Under the pieces are notes generated by a model. The model ran no database searches and was not told where the DNA came from. It saw only the letters and a list, made by a program, of their open reading frames with translations. 64,000 bases of DNA. It comes from Gammaproteobacteria bacterium. Lineage in GTDB: Bacteria > Pseudomonadota > Gammaproteobacteria > Competibacterales > Competibacteraceae. Made by a program: the position numbers and the translations under genes. The stretch spans positions 186,001 to 250,000 of the forward strand of contig JACKMZ010000001.1 of the NCBI GenBank assembly GCA_024235135.1, given 5' to 3'. Below, one piece after another: positions 7,960-16,773 of the stretch (its first letter is position 1; each line of letters begins with the position of its first letter).

Positions 7960-8316
7960 CTACGGCAACTGGCAAGGAAGGGGGCAATGCCGGGCGTGGA
8001 CGCCGCCGTCGTCCGCTACCCGAGCTTCGAGCAGGTAGTCTTTGCCCGCCGGCAATGAATCGCTTTCCCAGACTGTTTGATGATCATGCATCGAATAAAA
8101 GAAAGTGACTTGATAATCGGAAGCCTGTCCGGGCCGCAAGGTCATCTTATGGTCGGCCCCGGCCTGAATGTCCTTTAGATAGAATTTGTCGCCTCCCGAA
8201 ATGACCCTGATATCGGTCAGGGTCTGATGACTGGCGTTGACCACCGATACCGTCACCTCGTTACCGTTCGGGGAACATCCCAAAAGCGCAAGGCTGAGTA
8301 GTAGAAAATATCTCAT
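7960..8316 (-). CDS. Small lipoprotein next to a toxin-domain gene
   Basis: 118 residues starting with a lipoprotein signal (MRYFLLLSLALLGCS; Cys14 would be lipidated), then a beta-rich domain of about 80 residues. The start overlaps the stop of the upstream type-44 toxin-domain gene by 4 bp (ATGA), so the two are translationally coupled. By position it could be an immunity or accessory protein, but a periplasmic lipoprotein would protect only against a toxin acting outside the cytoplasm. No family recognised. Confidence 0.7.
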   Translation of the reverse strand: MRYFLLLSLALLGCSPNGNEVTVSVVNASHQTLTDIRVISGGDKFYLKDIQAGADHKMTLRPGQASDYQVTFFYSMHDHQTVWESDSLPAGKDYLLEARVADDGGVHARHCPLPCQLP

Positions 8317-8966
8317 TTGGGTTTATACGGCTTTTTCGTGATTTCTTTTGAGGTCGTGACGAAATGCACTAACTGCTGAGCCGTTACATTCCGTGGAGTG
8401 GATCGGTAGAGTCGAATCCCTTCCGTGATGGCCGCACGATCGGCGGGATCGTCGAAGGCCCGCAATCCATCGCCCGGACTGCCGGTGCGTCCTGGCATGC
8501 GACCTCGAAAAATGTCGGAGCCGATTTGTTCCAAGCCCGCGCCGTCCAGCAATACCGATTCGCTGAATCCACAGGCCATGCCAACGTATCCATAGTGCAA
8601 ATTTGACCAGACATCGTAAAAATACAAGGTGTTATCGTACAGGTGCCAATGCTGGGCGACGGGATCACGCGGATGGAATTTGGTGGGAATAATGACTTTG
8701 TGATCCCATTTCGCCCCTTGGGCGACCAACAGCGTCCAACTCAGCAACGCAGCCTGGGGATACGTCATCTGGCGATTTACGCATTCTTCCGGAGTAATGC
8801 CCAAACCTAACAGCTTTGGCAACAACGGTTGATTCCGATAATTTTGGATGCACTGATCCGCTGAATAGGTATTTAAGTCGAGCATCTTTTTCGCATCCGG
8901 TCCATGGGCATTCGTGTTCATTTCACCTGCCATATAGACCGCTATCGGCGTTATTTCGTCGGCCAT
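8313..8966 (-). CDS. Polymorphic toxin type 44 (Ntox44-like) domain protein
   Basis: The 217 residues are almost entirely a type-44 toxin domain. The opening ADEITPIAVYMAGEMNTNA, the central WDHK (about 88), YFYDVWSNLHYGYVGMACGFSE (about 116-137) and the later FDDPADRAAITEGI are features I recall from this family. There is no N-terminal delivery domain (no PAAR, Rhs, filamentous haemagglutinin or LXG) and no signal peptide. GGGAGG lies about 14 nt upstream of the ATG, so it is a real stand-alone start rather than a broken-off toxin tip. The biochemical activity of the family is not established here. Confidence 0.72.
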   Translation of the reverse strand: MADEITPIAVYMAGEMNTNAHGPDAKKMLDLNTYSADQCIQNYRNQPLLPKLLGLGITPEECVNRQMTYPQAALLSWTLLVAQGAKWDHKVIIPTKFHPRDPVAQHWHLYDNTLYFYDVWSNLHYGYVGMACGFSESVLLDGAGLEQIGSDIFRGRMPGRTGSPGDGLRAFDDPADRAAITEGIRLYRSTPRNVTAQQLVHFVTTSKEITKKPYKPK

Positions 8967-9114
8967 AATAGATTATCCTCCCATTTGCAAAACACGTTGG
9001 ATCGTCAACCGTGATTGGTTCGACTCAATAATAGGCATTCATGGGGATTGAAAATAAGTCTTGTAATTTGTGACTCTCAATTTGATACGGTTCGCTGCAA
9101 CTTCGTGTCGAGCG

Positions 9115-9492
9115 TCAGTCTACGATCTTCCAGTACGAATCCTTTCTGATTACTTTCCCGTCGCGAAATTCGTAATGATCGCAACCTCGAACCTCAATGG
9201 TTTCGCCTGTCCGTAGCGTCCCCGTAACAAGCCACTCGGAAACTCCCATCCGCGCGGTTGCGCAGTGACGCGCATCCGCGTAATGAACATCTGGCAACAT
9301 CTCAAATCGGCTTCCCAGCCCCCGTCTAACCTCGGCCTTCCCAAAATACCGCGTTCCCCATGGCTTGTTGCCTCGGGGCATGTCGAGCGAGCAATCTTCG
9401 GCGAAGAACTCCATGATTTTCTCAAGATTATGTGCGTTGAACGCTTCAACTAGAGCCTCTAGCACGGCCAGATTTTTTGATGCCTTTGACAT
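9115..9492 (-). CDS. NTF2-like (SnoaL-type) protein
   Basis: 125 residues with the cone-shaped NTF2 pattern: an N-terminal helix (VLEALVEAFNAHNLEKIMEFFAED), then strands ending in the GETIEVRGCDHYEFRDGKVIRKDSYWKIVD motif typical of SnoaL-like domains. These fold into small dimeric pockets used as isomerases or hydrolases or as binding proteins. It is a single gene with no informative partner, and the substrate cannot be inferred. Confidence 0.8.
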   Translation of the reverse strand: MSKASKNLAVLEALVEAFNAHNLEKIMEFFAEDCSLDMPRGNKPWGTRYFGKAEVRRGLGSRFEMLPDVHYADARHCATARMGVSEWLVTGTLRTGETIEVRGCDHYEFRDGKVIRKDSYWKIVD

Positions 9493-9558
9493 TTTTCGAT
9501 ACCGATGCCTAATCGTGGAACTGAGTCTTGATCGGGTCGGGCTGACGGGCGCATCCCG

Positions 9559-10026
9559 TCAATTTTGAAGGATGGGCAACTTGTTGCCCATCCTGCCGGG
9601 CTCATCTCGGGGTGTGCCTTGGTGAAATAATAGCTGCCATCCATGTTCCGTCTTTTCCCAGGTCGATGATCTTAAACTGTGCCTACCTTCATCACCATTC
9701 GAGTCTACATGGGCAGATTCATAAGTAACTAATACAACATTTTCAGCAAGTTTATTGTAGGCATAGCCGCGTGAGTTAATTTGAAGGTTGCCTTTGGCTT
9801 CTTGAAACTCGTCCAGAATTTCCGATCGATTATGGATCTTTCCGCTTCTTCCAAATTCCATAAAGTTCTTATGCAACAACTTATGCCAACAAACAAAAAT
9901 CCCCGCGAAAGTGAGGCTCCCCAAAACCTGCCTCAGGCCCGCCAACGGGAACAGATCAATTTGTTGCCACAGCGAACTTTGTACGATATGCCTGATCGTG
10001 GCAGGTGAACGCCAAAGTGCTCGCAA
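9559..10026 (-). CDS. DUF4440-type NTF2-fold protein, N-terminus doubtful
   Basis: The C-terminal 105 residues (LLHKNFMEFGRSGKIHNRSEIL ... WEKTEHGWQLLFHQGTP) clearly match the DUF4440 family. The first about 50 residues do not look like the usual N-terminal helix. A neighbouring frame on the same strand encodes a more family-like stretch (EPHFRGDFCLLA) just before the good region. The gene may therefore carry a frameshift near 9890, or start differently. Function unknown. Confidence 0.55.
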   Translation of the reverse strand: MRALWRSPATIRHIVQSSLWQQIDLFPLAGLRQVLGSLTFAGIFVCWHKLLHKNFMEFGRSGKIHNRSEILDEFQEAKGNLQINSRGYAYNKLAENVVLVTYESAHVDSNGDEGRHSLRSSTWEKTEHGWQLLFHQGTPRDEPGRMGNKLPILQN

Positions 10027-10276
10027 TCAATATGCGGTAATCAGCAACCGCACCCCATTTCACCCCGCTGACCGGTATTTCCCACCAGCGCAATGAGCAG
10101 GATCAAATAAAGGTATCCCTGCAAAATCATCCAGATAAGGGTCGATCGGTGGTAGAATGGGGGCATTCATCGAGCGAACAACCCAGCGATCGTCAACGAG
10201 CGATTCGTCCTCCATTCACGGATTTGCCCACGCATTCGCCGTGCCGTGAATCCTAACCGATTGTAAGGAAAGCCCC

Positions 10277-11878
10277 ATGAGCACCCCTCAGACTGTCGTC
10301 GATATTGCGAAAACGACGGCAACTAATCCGGCCACCGGTGAGATCATCGGATATTCCCCAATCAACACGCCCGAAGAGGCTCGGGAAGCCATTCAACGTG
10401 CCCGTGAGGCCCAGAAAGCCTGGGCTGCCCTGCCCGTTCAGGAGCGTGTGAAATATTTGCTGCGCACCCGCGAATACATGGTCGATCATGCCGATGAAAT
10501 CAGCGAAGTGATTTCCAAAGATGTCGGCAAGGCGCGTGTCGAGGGGCTGGCGACCGAGGTATTGCCCAGCATCATGGGCGCCAGCTATTACTGCGGCAAC
10601 GCCAAGCGGTTCCTCAAACCCCGGACACTGGGCGGCGGGGCGTTACTGTTTTTCAACAAGTCATCCAAGCTGTATCGCGTACCGTTCGGCGTAGTCGGCA
10701 TCATCGCGCCGTGGAACTATCCACTCGGCATTCCCATGCACGAAATCATCCCGGCGCTGCTCGCGGGCAATACCGTGGTGTTCAAGACCGCCGTGGAAAC
10801 CCAGATGGTGGGCCGTGAGATCGAGAAGATCATGGCCGCCGCCGAGTTGCCGGACGGCGTGTTCACCCATTTGAACGTGTCCGGCTCCATGATCAGCCAG
10901 ATCATGCTGGACCCCACTAATCACGTGGATAAGTTGTTTTTCACGGGTTCGGTGCCGGTGGGCAAGACCCTGATGGCCAAGGCCGCCGAAACACTGACGC
11001 CGGTTTCGCTGGAATTGGGCGGCAACGACGCCATGCTGGTCTGCCCGGATGTCAATCTGGAACGGGCCGTCAATGGCGCGGTATGGGCCGGATTGCAGAA
11101 CAGCGGTCAGTCTTGCGGTGGCGTCGAGCGGATCTATGTGCATAAAGCCGTCTACGAACCGTTCCTGAATCTTCTGAAAGAGCGCGTGGAAGCACTGCGC
11201 CAAGGTCCCGATACGGATTACGAGATCGACGTCGGTGCGATCTGCACCACCAAGCAGGTGCAGACCATCAAGCACCAGATCGAGGATGCCCTGGCCAAAG
11301 GCGCGAAAGTCTATGCTCAGGCCAAGGTGGACGAGGCCCACGGCAACGCCAATTTCGTCCCGGCGACCGTGCTGGTGGATGTCACTCACGACATGGAAGT
11401 GATGCGCGAGGAAACTTTCGGTCCGGTGCTGGGCGTGATGCCGGTGGACGATATGGAGCAAGCCATTCGGTTGGCCAACGACTCGCATCTGGGCTTGACC
11501 GGCTCGGTGTGGTCCAACAACAACCGCCAGGCGGTGGATTTGGGGCGGCGGATTCAGGCCGGCGTCATCACCATCAACGATCATCTGCTGTCGCACGGAC
11601 TGGCGCAGACGCCTTGGGGCGGTTTCAAGGAATCGGGCATCGGCCGTTCGCACGGGCATCTCGGTTTCGACGAAATGACCGAACCGCAGGTCGTGGTCAG
11701 CGAAATGCTGTATTTCTCCAAGCGCAACGTGTTCTGGCAACCCTACAGCAAGAGTGTCTACGAGGGATTGCGCGGCACGCTGGATCTGTTTTACGGCGGC
11801 AATCGCTGGGGGCGTCGCTTGATCGGTTTGTGGCGCTTCACGGTGTTGTCGATGCGCATGTTTTTCGGCAAGAAATAG
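10277..11878 (+). CDS. NAD(P)-dependent aldehyde dehydrogenase with C-terminal tail
   Basis: A 533-residue ALDH-superfamily enzyme oxidising an aldehyde to the acid. APWNYPLGIP (about 149) and FTGSVPVGK (about 226) mark the cofactor site, ELGGNDAML the general-base Glu, and GQSCGGVERIY the catalytic Cys (about 280). The last about 60 residues (after VVSEMLYFSKRNVFW) extend past the normal fold and are rich in aromatic, basic and hydrophobic residues (LIGLWRFTVLSMRMFF). This suggests membrane association as in fatty-aldehyde dehydrogenases. AAGGAAAG precedes the ATG. The substrate is unknown. Confidence 0.9.
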   Translation: MSTPQTVVDIAKTTATNPATGEIIGYSPINTPEEAREAIQRAREAQKAWAALPVQERVKYLLRTREYMVDHADEISEVISKDVGKARVEGLATEVLPSIMGASYYCGNAKRFLKPRTLGGGALLFFNKSSKLYRVPFGVVGIIAPWNYPLGIPMHEIIPALLAGNTVVFKTAVETQMVGREIEKIMAAAELPDGVFTHLNVSGSMISQIMLDPTNHVDKLFFTGSVPVGKTLMAKAAETLTPVSLELGGNDAMLVCPDVNLERAVNGAVWAGLQNSGQSCGGVERIYVHKAVYEPFLNLLKERVEALRQGPDTDYEIDVGAICTTKQVQTIKHQIEDALAKGAKVYAQAKVDEAHGNANFVPATVLVDVTHDMEVMREETFGPVLGVMPVDDMEQAIRLANDSHLGLTGSVWSNNNRQAVDLGRRIQAGVITINDHLLSHGLAQTPWGGFKESGIGRSHGHLGFDEMTEPQVVVSEMLYFSKRNVFWQPYSKSVYEGLRGTLDLFYGGNRWGRRLIGLWRFTVLSMRMFFGKK

Positions 11879-11899
11879 ACGCCCGAATCTTTCGTTAGC

Positions 11900-11926
11900 A
11901 AGCCCCTTTCCCACTGAGAGGGGCTT
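11900..11926 (+). terminator. Hairpin after the aldehyde dehydrogenase gene
   Basis: AAGCCCCT (11900-11907) pairs with AGGGGCTT (11919-11926) across an 11-nt loop. Only a short TT follows, so it is a weak intrinsic terminator candidate. Confidence 0.5.
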
Positions 11927-11982
11927 ATCGTATTGAGGGACCGCGTTAAGGGTGTCATCGTCACCCTAACCCGCGCCTACGC

Positions 11983-12474
11983 TCAACGCTGATTCCCCAG
12001 CGATAATTCCTGAAGCTCCGCGCGCAGCAGAAACACCGCGCCATTGGGCGATTCCAGTATTGGATGCCAGTGTCCCGGCAAGGCGATGTGCATATCGCCC
12101 TTGCGGACATAGTGATCTCCCACCTTGATTTCCCCCTCCAGCACCAGGCATTCCTCCACTATCGTATGCTTGTGCGCCGGCACTTTAGCGCCTGGCTTTA
12201 CCCGCCACAGCATGGTTTGAACATTTTGCGCCACATCCCGGTACAGCACCTTGATCTCGATGAGCGGGGTCACGGCATGCCATTTCCCCTCACTGGCGCG
12301 AATCGTCAACGTGCCTTCCGGGGCTGGGGCCGACTCGCGGATTTTGTCCAGTATCCGGTTACGCAGGGCGGCCTTGCGGTCCTTGTCCAAGGCCCGTGGC
12401 ACGATAGCCTCGGAAATCGTGTTCAGGCTGTCCGCATCCAGAACATCCTCTTCCGATTTCGGTCGCTTAGCCAT
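11983..12474 (-). CDS. Cupin anti-sigma factor (ChrR-like C-terminal domain)
   Basis: 163 residues. The C-terminal cupin keeps the metal-binding pattern VPAHKHTIVEECLVLEGEI and later GHWHP. The N-terminal part (about 1-60) is helical but has no HxxxCxxC zinc-binding motif of the classic ChrR anti-sigma domain. The start overlaps the stop of the ECF sigma gene by 8 bp, the typical sigma/anti-sigma arrangement. It probably senses an oxidant or metal and holds the sigma factor inactive. The missing zinc ligands make the binding mode uncertain. Confidence 0.75.
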   Translation of the reverse strand: MAKRPKSEEDVLDADSLNTISEAIVPRALDKDRKAALRNRILDKIRESAPAPEGTLTIRASEGKWHAVTPLIEIKVLYRDVAQNVQTMLWRVKPGAKVPAHKHTIVEECLVLEGEIKVGDHYVRKGDMHIALPGHWHPILESPNGAVFLLRAELQELSLGNQR

Positions 12475-13066
12475 GGTGGGGTGCCTGCTGCTGCAATACT
12501 CTGCGTAGGGTTTTCAGGCCCCGGCGGATATGGGATTTCACGGTGCCGAGAGGCAATTCCGTGGTCGTGGCGATTTCCTGATGGCTCATATCGCTGAAAT
12601 AAGCCAGGGCGATCAAGCGTCTTTGTATGTCCGACAATGCGCCCAGGGCCGCATGCACTTGGGTTCCTTCCTGCACCGCGTTGAGCAGATCTTCCGCTAT
12701 CGAATCGCATCGTTCATCGGGTTCGGCGGCCAATCGCTGCTGCCCGCGTTCCTGTGTGCGGCGGCGGCGTAACAGGTCCAAGGCCAAACTGCGGCAGTTC
12801 ACCATTACCCAGGCCAGCACTGTCCCCCGCTGTTCGGAATACTGCGCCGCGCGCTGCCAAACTTGCAGGTAAAGGTCCGCAACGACATCCTCGGCATCTG
12901 AACTGTTGCGGGTAATGGCGTAGGCTAGGCTGTAAGCCCGCTCCACGGTCAAGTCGTATAGGCGCGCCAGGGCCTGTTCGTCCCGCGCGACAATGGAATC
13001 CATCAGGGTCGCCCAGTCGCCAGGTTCGAATGGCTGCGGCAATTTGCTTTCGGTCGGCTTGTCCAT
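12467..13066 (-). CDS. ECF-family RNA polymerase sigma factor
   Basis: Region 2 (LARLYDLTVERAYSLAYAITRNSSDAEDVVADLYLQVWQ) and region 4 (LSDIQRRLIALAYFSDMSHQEIATTTELPLGTVKSHIRRGLKTLRR) are complete. An in-frame ATG gives a start at 13066 (199 residues); upstream in-frame starts at 13096 and 13174 are possible, and none has a good ribosome-binding site. It is coupled to the downstream cupin anti-sigma gene. Its regulon is unknown; ChrR-type pairs often answer singlet oxygen or metals. Confidence 0.88.
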   Translation of the reverse strand: MDKPTESKLPQPFEPGDWATLMDSIVARDEQALARLYDLTVERAYSLAYAITRNSSDAEDVVADLYLQVWQRAAQYSEQRGTVLAWVMVNCRSLALDLLRRRRTQERGQQRLAAEPDERCDSIAEDLLNAVQEGTQVHAALGALSDIQRRLIALAYFSDMSHQEIATTTELPLGTVKSHIRRGLKTLRRVLQQQAPHHG

Positions 13067-13218
13067 TTGGACAGCGGCCTCTACCGGATGAACCATGTTT
13101 CGATGTTCGATTGGATCATCATTATGGCTGAATTCCAAAAGTCCGGGTGACATGCGCCAAGCCTTGGGTGCCATGGTCTTGAGCCGCTTGCGGTTGATGA
13201 TGAGTAAAAGTCACGAAT

Positions 13219-14292
13219 TCAGCGGGTCATTGAGCCCACGCGGCCAGCCTGTGGCAGCGGTTTGCCAGGGTAAACCAGGCGAAACGCCGCGTGGACGGCT
13301 TGGTTCTCATCGTCGTTGGTCGTCCAGTTGCCGAAGTCCACTTTGAGCAGGCTATTGGGGCCGATGACCTGCAATTCATTCAGACGATTTTCAATGATGT
13401 CATTGTCTAACGCATCGGCGTTTCGCTTGTTGATCGTCGTTGGCGCGAAGCCTGGACCGCTCCAGGCGCCTAGCTTGAGATTGGCGATCCAGACGACCCA
13501 AATCCATCGCTCCATTTCCCGTACGCCGGTTTGTTTGTCTTTTAGCACGCATGCCGTCGCGGCCTTGTCTAGAGCCGTAAGCAATTGCTCGGCCTTATCG
13601 AGCGCGCCGCTCAGAGTATTGAGCGGCTTGCCTATCCCCGAGCAACGGTCGGCCGCCGCAATGACCGAATCCGCCGATACTGTGACGTTCAGGCGTCCAT
13701 CGAGCAATTGATTGATCTGTATATAAATCTCGTTCAGTGAGGTATACAGTGCGCCACACTGTATTTCCAGATGCGCCAATGCCAGCAAATCCTTGGCCAT
13801 GGCCAGCAGGGCTTTGCCGGAGTCGGCTTCCTTAAGCGCCTTGAACACATTCAGGTTGCTGAACAAACGGGCCAGTTCGGCCGGGGAAGTCGATTTGCCA
13901 GTGGGCAAATCGGCCAGTGTCGGTTGCTTGGGAACGGAAGAAATCTGCAACCCTTGGCCCCACGAACCGCAACCCATGCTAAGCGCGGCGGTCAAGGCAT
14001 GGTTGCCCGGATAGCCCATCACAAAGGACAGGGTCAGGAGAAAATCGCCGAAGCGGCTCGCGCCGGTGGGCGCCCTAGCTCGGGTGAGCGTGATCTTCTG
14101 ATTGTTTGCCGCTTGCTCAAAGGCTTTATACAGGCTTTCAAGCGCCTTGTTGGCCCGATTGAGGTGTTTCTTTCCCTCCTCGAAATAGTTGGCCGAAGTA
14201 TCTCGAAGCTTTTTAATTTTCGCCAAGGTCGTTTCCAGTTGCTTCATGGCGTTCGTCAACGTCGCACGCTGCGTTGGGGTTAAGTCAGTCAT
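13219..14292 (-). CDS. Hypothetical protein with N-terminal coiled coil, 357 aa
   Basis: Not recognised. Residues 1-65 are charged heptad-like helix (TLTNAMKQLETTLAKIKKLRD...NRANKALESLYKAFEQA). The middle is a Gly/Ala-rich stretch (VMGYPGNHALTAALSMGCGSWGQG), then more helices, then a Trp-containing C-terminal domain ending GNWTTNDDENQAVHAAFRLVYPG. There is no signal peptide. It lies between the sigma/anti-sigma pair and the HupE operon on the same strand and could belong to either transcript. Confidence 0.7.
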   Translation of the reverse strand: MTDLTPTQRATLTNAMKQLETTLAKIKKLRDTSANYFEEGKKHLNRANKALESLYKAFEQAANNQKITLTRARAPTGASRFGDFLLTLSFVMGYPGNHALTAALSMGCGSWGQGLQISSVPKQPTLADLPTGKSTSPAELARLFSNLNVFKALKEADSGKALLAMAKDLLALAHLEIQCGALYTSLNEIYIQINQLLDGRLNVTVSADSVIAAADRCSGIGKPLNTLSGALDKAEQLLTALDKAATACVLKDKQTGVREMERWIWVVWIANLKLGAWSGPGFAPTTINKRNADALDNDIIENRLNELQVIGPNSLLKVDFGNWTTNDDENQAVHAAFRLVYPGKPLPQAGRVGSMTR

Positions 14293-14402
14293 CGGTCCTG
14301 CCTCCTATTGAACGTTGTCAATCGACGACGTGGGGTGTGAATGGCCGGTCGCCATGCCGGCCGTGAGTAAATCGCTCGCTTGCGAACGGGTGCGCGGGCG
14401 TT

Positions 14403-15512
14403 TCAAATGCGCTCCAGGAACCAAAACGAGGCGATGGCGGCAACGCTCAGCGAACCCAGTTGCAAAGCCCCTCGGCGGTAGAACCAGGAGCCGCGTAGGG
14501 CGAACGCCAAGGGCAACAGCAAGGCGACCACGGCCAATTGGCCGCATTCCACGCCCAGATTGAAACCCGCCAGAGCCAATCCCAGTGTGCGGCTCGGCAG
14601 CCCCAGTTCCGCCAGTACCCCGGCGAAACCGAAGCCGTGGATCAGGCCCAGGCCGAAGGCCAGCAACCAGCGCCGGGTGCGCACCAGCGGATAAAGGTTG
14701 TTCAAGGCCGCCAGTAGTACGGTGATGGCGATGGCGGATTCCACTAGCCGCGAGGGTAGGCTGATCCAGCCCAATACAGCCGCGCTGAGGGTGATTGAAT
14801 GGGCCACGGTAAAAGCCGTGACGATGCCGGCTACAGCCAGCGACACCGTGCGCAGATCGGGCGCTGGCCGCCAACCGTCACCGTCCCGGTACAGCACGGC
14901 GGGCAACAACAAGGTCAGCAGGAACAGCAGGTGGTCGAAACCCAGCCCGATGTGCCAGACGCCTTCTCGCCAATACTGGGCAAATTGTCGCCATACGCCC
15001 AGCCCGCCGGGCTGTACGGTCAAACGCGGGTTCTCGGGGGATAACACCGCCGTTTGTGTCTCGCCGTTCACACGCGCTTGCACCAGCCCGCGATGCAGGG
15101 GGTCGAGATCGAAAAACAGGCGGTAATCCAGATTCAAGGGCGCCGTCGGATGCGGGCAGTTCCAGTCGAAAAACAGCACGGCATAGGCCCCGTCACCGTG
15201 GTTTTCCACCGCGTGGCGCTCGGCTTGTGGAGCACAGGCGGTTCCCGCGGTGTCCGCGTTCAAGTGCGCCAGGGCATAGGCGGCGATGGCCTGTTGGCGG
15301 GCGCGCAGTTCGCCCCAGGTGATGGTTCCATCGCCATCCTTGTCCAGACCCAGGGCGTATTCCAGGTCGCGCAGCGCGATGTCCCAACGGACCGCGACGG
15401 CGTCCGGGGTCAGCATGATGTTCAAATAGCTGTCGCTGGGCTTGTGCGCCCAACCGATCGAGGGCAGGGCTATCAGCAACAGGATCGCTAAAATTGGCTT
15501 GCGTATCGTCAT
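14403..15512 (-). CDS. HupE/UreJ-type membrane protein with EF-hand
   Basis: 369 residues: a signal peptide ending near PSIGWAHK, a periplasmic domain with a perfect EF-hand calcium loop (DKDGDGTITWGE, about 56-67), then six or seven transmembrane helices. Those helices contain the HupE signature GLGFDHLLFLLTLLL and HGFGFAGVLAELG. HupE/UreJ proteins are metal (nickel or cobalt) transporters or of unknown role. The start at 15512 overlaps the TPR gene stop by 4 bp. It is the last gene of the DUF4331-TPR-HupE operon. Confidence 0.85.
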   Translation of the reverse strand: MTIRKPILAILLLIALPSIGWAHKPSDSYLNIMLTPDAVAVRWDIALRDLEYALGLDKDGDGTITWGELRARQQAIAAYALAHLNADTAGTACAPQAERHAVENHGDGAYAVLFFDWNCPHPTAPLNLDYRLFFDLDPLHRGLVQARVNGETQTAVLSPENPRLTVQPGGLGVWRQFAQYWREGVWHIGLGFDHLLFLLTLLLPAVLYRDGDGWRPAPDLRTVSLAVAGIVTAFTVAHSITLSAAVLGWISLPSRLVESAIAITVLLAALNNLYPLVRTRRWLLAFGLGLIHGFGFAGVLAELGLPSRTLGLALAGFNLGVECGQLAVVALLLPLAFALRGSWFYRRGALQLGSLSVAAIASFWFLERI

Positions 15513-16693
15513 GGCCGTAACTCCCGCCGAAGGTTTTGGGACAACGCCGCCAGCCGTACGTCTTCCAGACCGGTCTTTTCCAGCCAATCCAAGACCGGTC
15601 GGGCCGCCGAGGGAGCATGAGCCGCCAACGCCGCTTCCAGCACCAAACGGGCGTCGACCGGCTCGCGCTGCACGCTCCAGTTGGCGAGCGCCAAACGCAG
15701 GGCTTCATCGGGTTGCCCAGCCAATTCCAGGGCAAAACGCGCCTCGTTGCCTAAATGCGTAGTGTCCCCGCGCAATCGGCTCGCCTGAATGCGGGCGCGC
15801 AGGGTATCGCGGTATTGACCGGCTTGCGGCGAATGCAGACGTTGCTCCGCCAGGGCCAGCCGCAACAACAGGGAATCGGGGCGAATATCGTCCGCCAGCA
15901 AGGCGCTCACGGCCGCGGGACGGTTTTCGTCGAGCAGGAAATCGGCGTAAGCGGCAAGCACATACACATCTCTGAGCCCCAGCGCCAAGGCTTGTTGGAA
16001 ATGCCGCTCCGCCGCCTGTGGCTGACCCAGCCGCGCGGCCGTCTCGGCCAATACCGTCAGAGCCCAGAGTCGTTCCCTGGAGTCCGCTTCGGGATTTTCG
16101 GCCAGCACGGCGTCCAGCATCCGGTAGCTAGCTTGCGCCTGACCGACCACGCCGAGGATGCTGCCGCTGCAGGCGTTGGCCAGCAGTTCGGTGGCCAGTC
16201 GGGACAAGGCCAGACAACTGCGCAAGGCTTGAGGATAGTCGCCCTGCACCCCGAGAATCACGGCTCGCGTCAGCCAGGCTTGGGCCGCGCGGGGCCGAAC
16301 CTTGAGCAGCTTCTCCAGATCCGCCAACGCCTCCGAAAAATCATGGCGATTCTGGCGCAGGGTGGCGCGCAGCAGCAGCACCTCGGGTGCGGGCTGGGAT
16401 TCATTCCACCACGGCGCGAGGGCGGCTTGCGCATAGCCGTAATAACGGGGATCGGCCTCGGCGCGGCCCAGTTCCACATAGCGCCACGCCAGGCGCACCG
16501 CTAAACGCCGATCGCCGGGATTATCGGCGAGGTCGTTACGCCAGGCCCGTAGTTCGCGCATCTCGGGAGAGAAGGTGAAAAAAGGCAGACGCTCCAGTAC
16601 CTGGCCATCGTCGTCGGGCACGAAGGGTTTGGCGCCGGCCATCCCGCTACCCATGGCCAGTAAGGTGACGATCAGCAAGAGGTGAAATTTCAT
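15509..16693 (-). CDS. Periplasmic TPR-repeat protein
   Basis: 394 residues with a cleavable signal (MKFHLLLIVTLLAMGSGMAGA). A run of tetratricopeptide-like helices follows, for example LADNPGDRRLAVRLAWRYVELGR, DFSEALADLEKLLKVRPRAAQAWLTRAVI and LGQPQAAERHFQQALALGLRD. It probably works as a protein-interaction scaffold for the neighbouring DUF4331 and HupE proteins. It is co-transcribed with them (80-bp gap upstream, 4-bp overlap downstream). Confidence 0.82.
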   Translation of the reverse strand: MKFHLLLIVTLLAMGSGMAGAKPFVPDDDGQVLERLPFFTFSPEMRELRAWRNDLADNPGDRRLAVRLAWRYVELGRAEADPRYYGYAQAALAPWWNESQPAPEVLLLRATLRQNRHDFSEALADLEKLLKVRPRAAQAWLTRAVILGVQGDYPQALRSCLALSRLATELLANACSGSILGVVGQAQASYRMLDAVLAENPEADSRERLWALTVLAETAARLGQPQAAERHFQQALALGLRDVYVLAAYADFLLDENRPAAVSALLADDIRPDSLLLRLALAEQRLHSPQAGQYRDTLRARIQASRLRGDTTHLGNEARFALELAGQPDEALRLALANWSVQREPVDARLVLEAALAAHAPSAARPVLDWLEKTGLEDVRLAALSQNLRRELRP

Positions 16694-16773
16694 CGTTGGG
16701 TTTTTTCGGGTCGTGCGCGGGTTGTCGGGGCCGGTAGCGCGGTTCTCGCTGCGGCCCCGATGGATCAGGACAC

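Noticed and set aside
10661..11914. Long minus-strand open frame opposite the aldehyde dehydrogenase
   Set aside because: A shadow with the same biased composition (His/Gln/Arg rich) and no recognisable domain.
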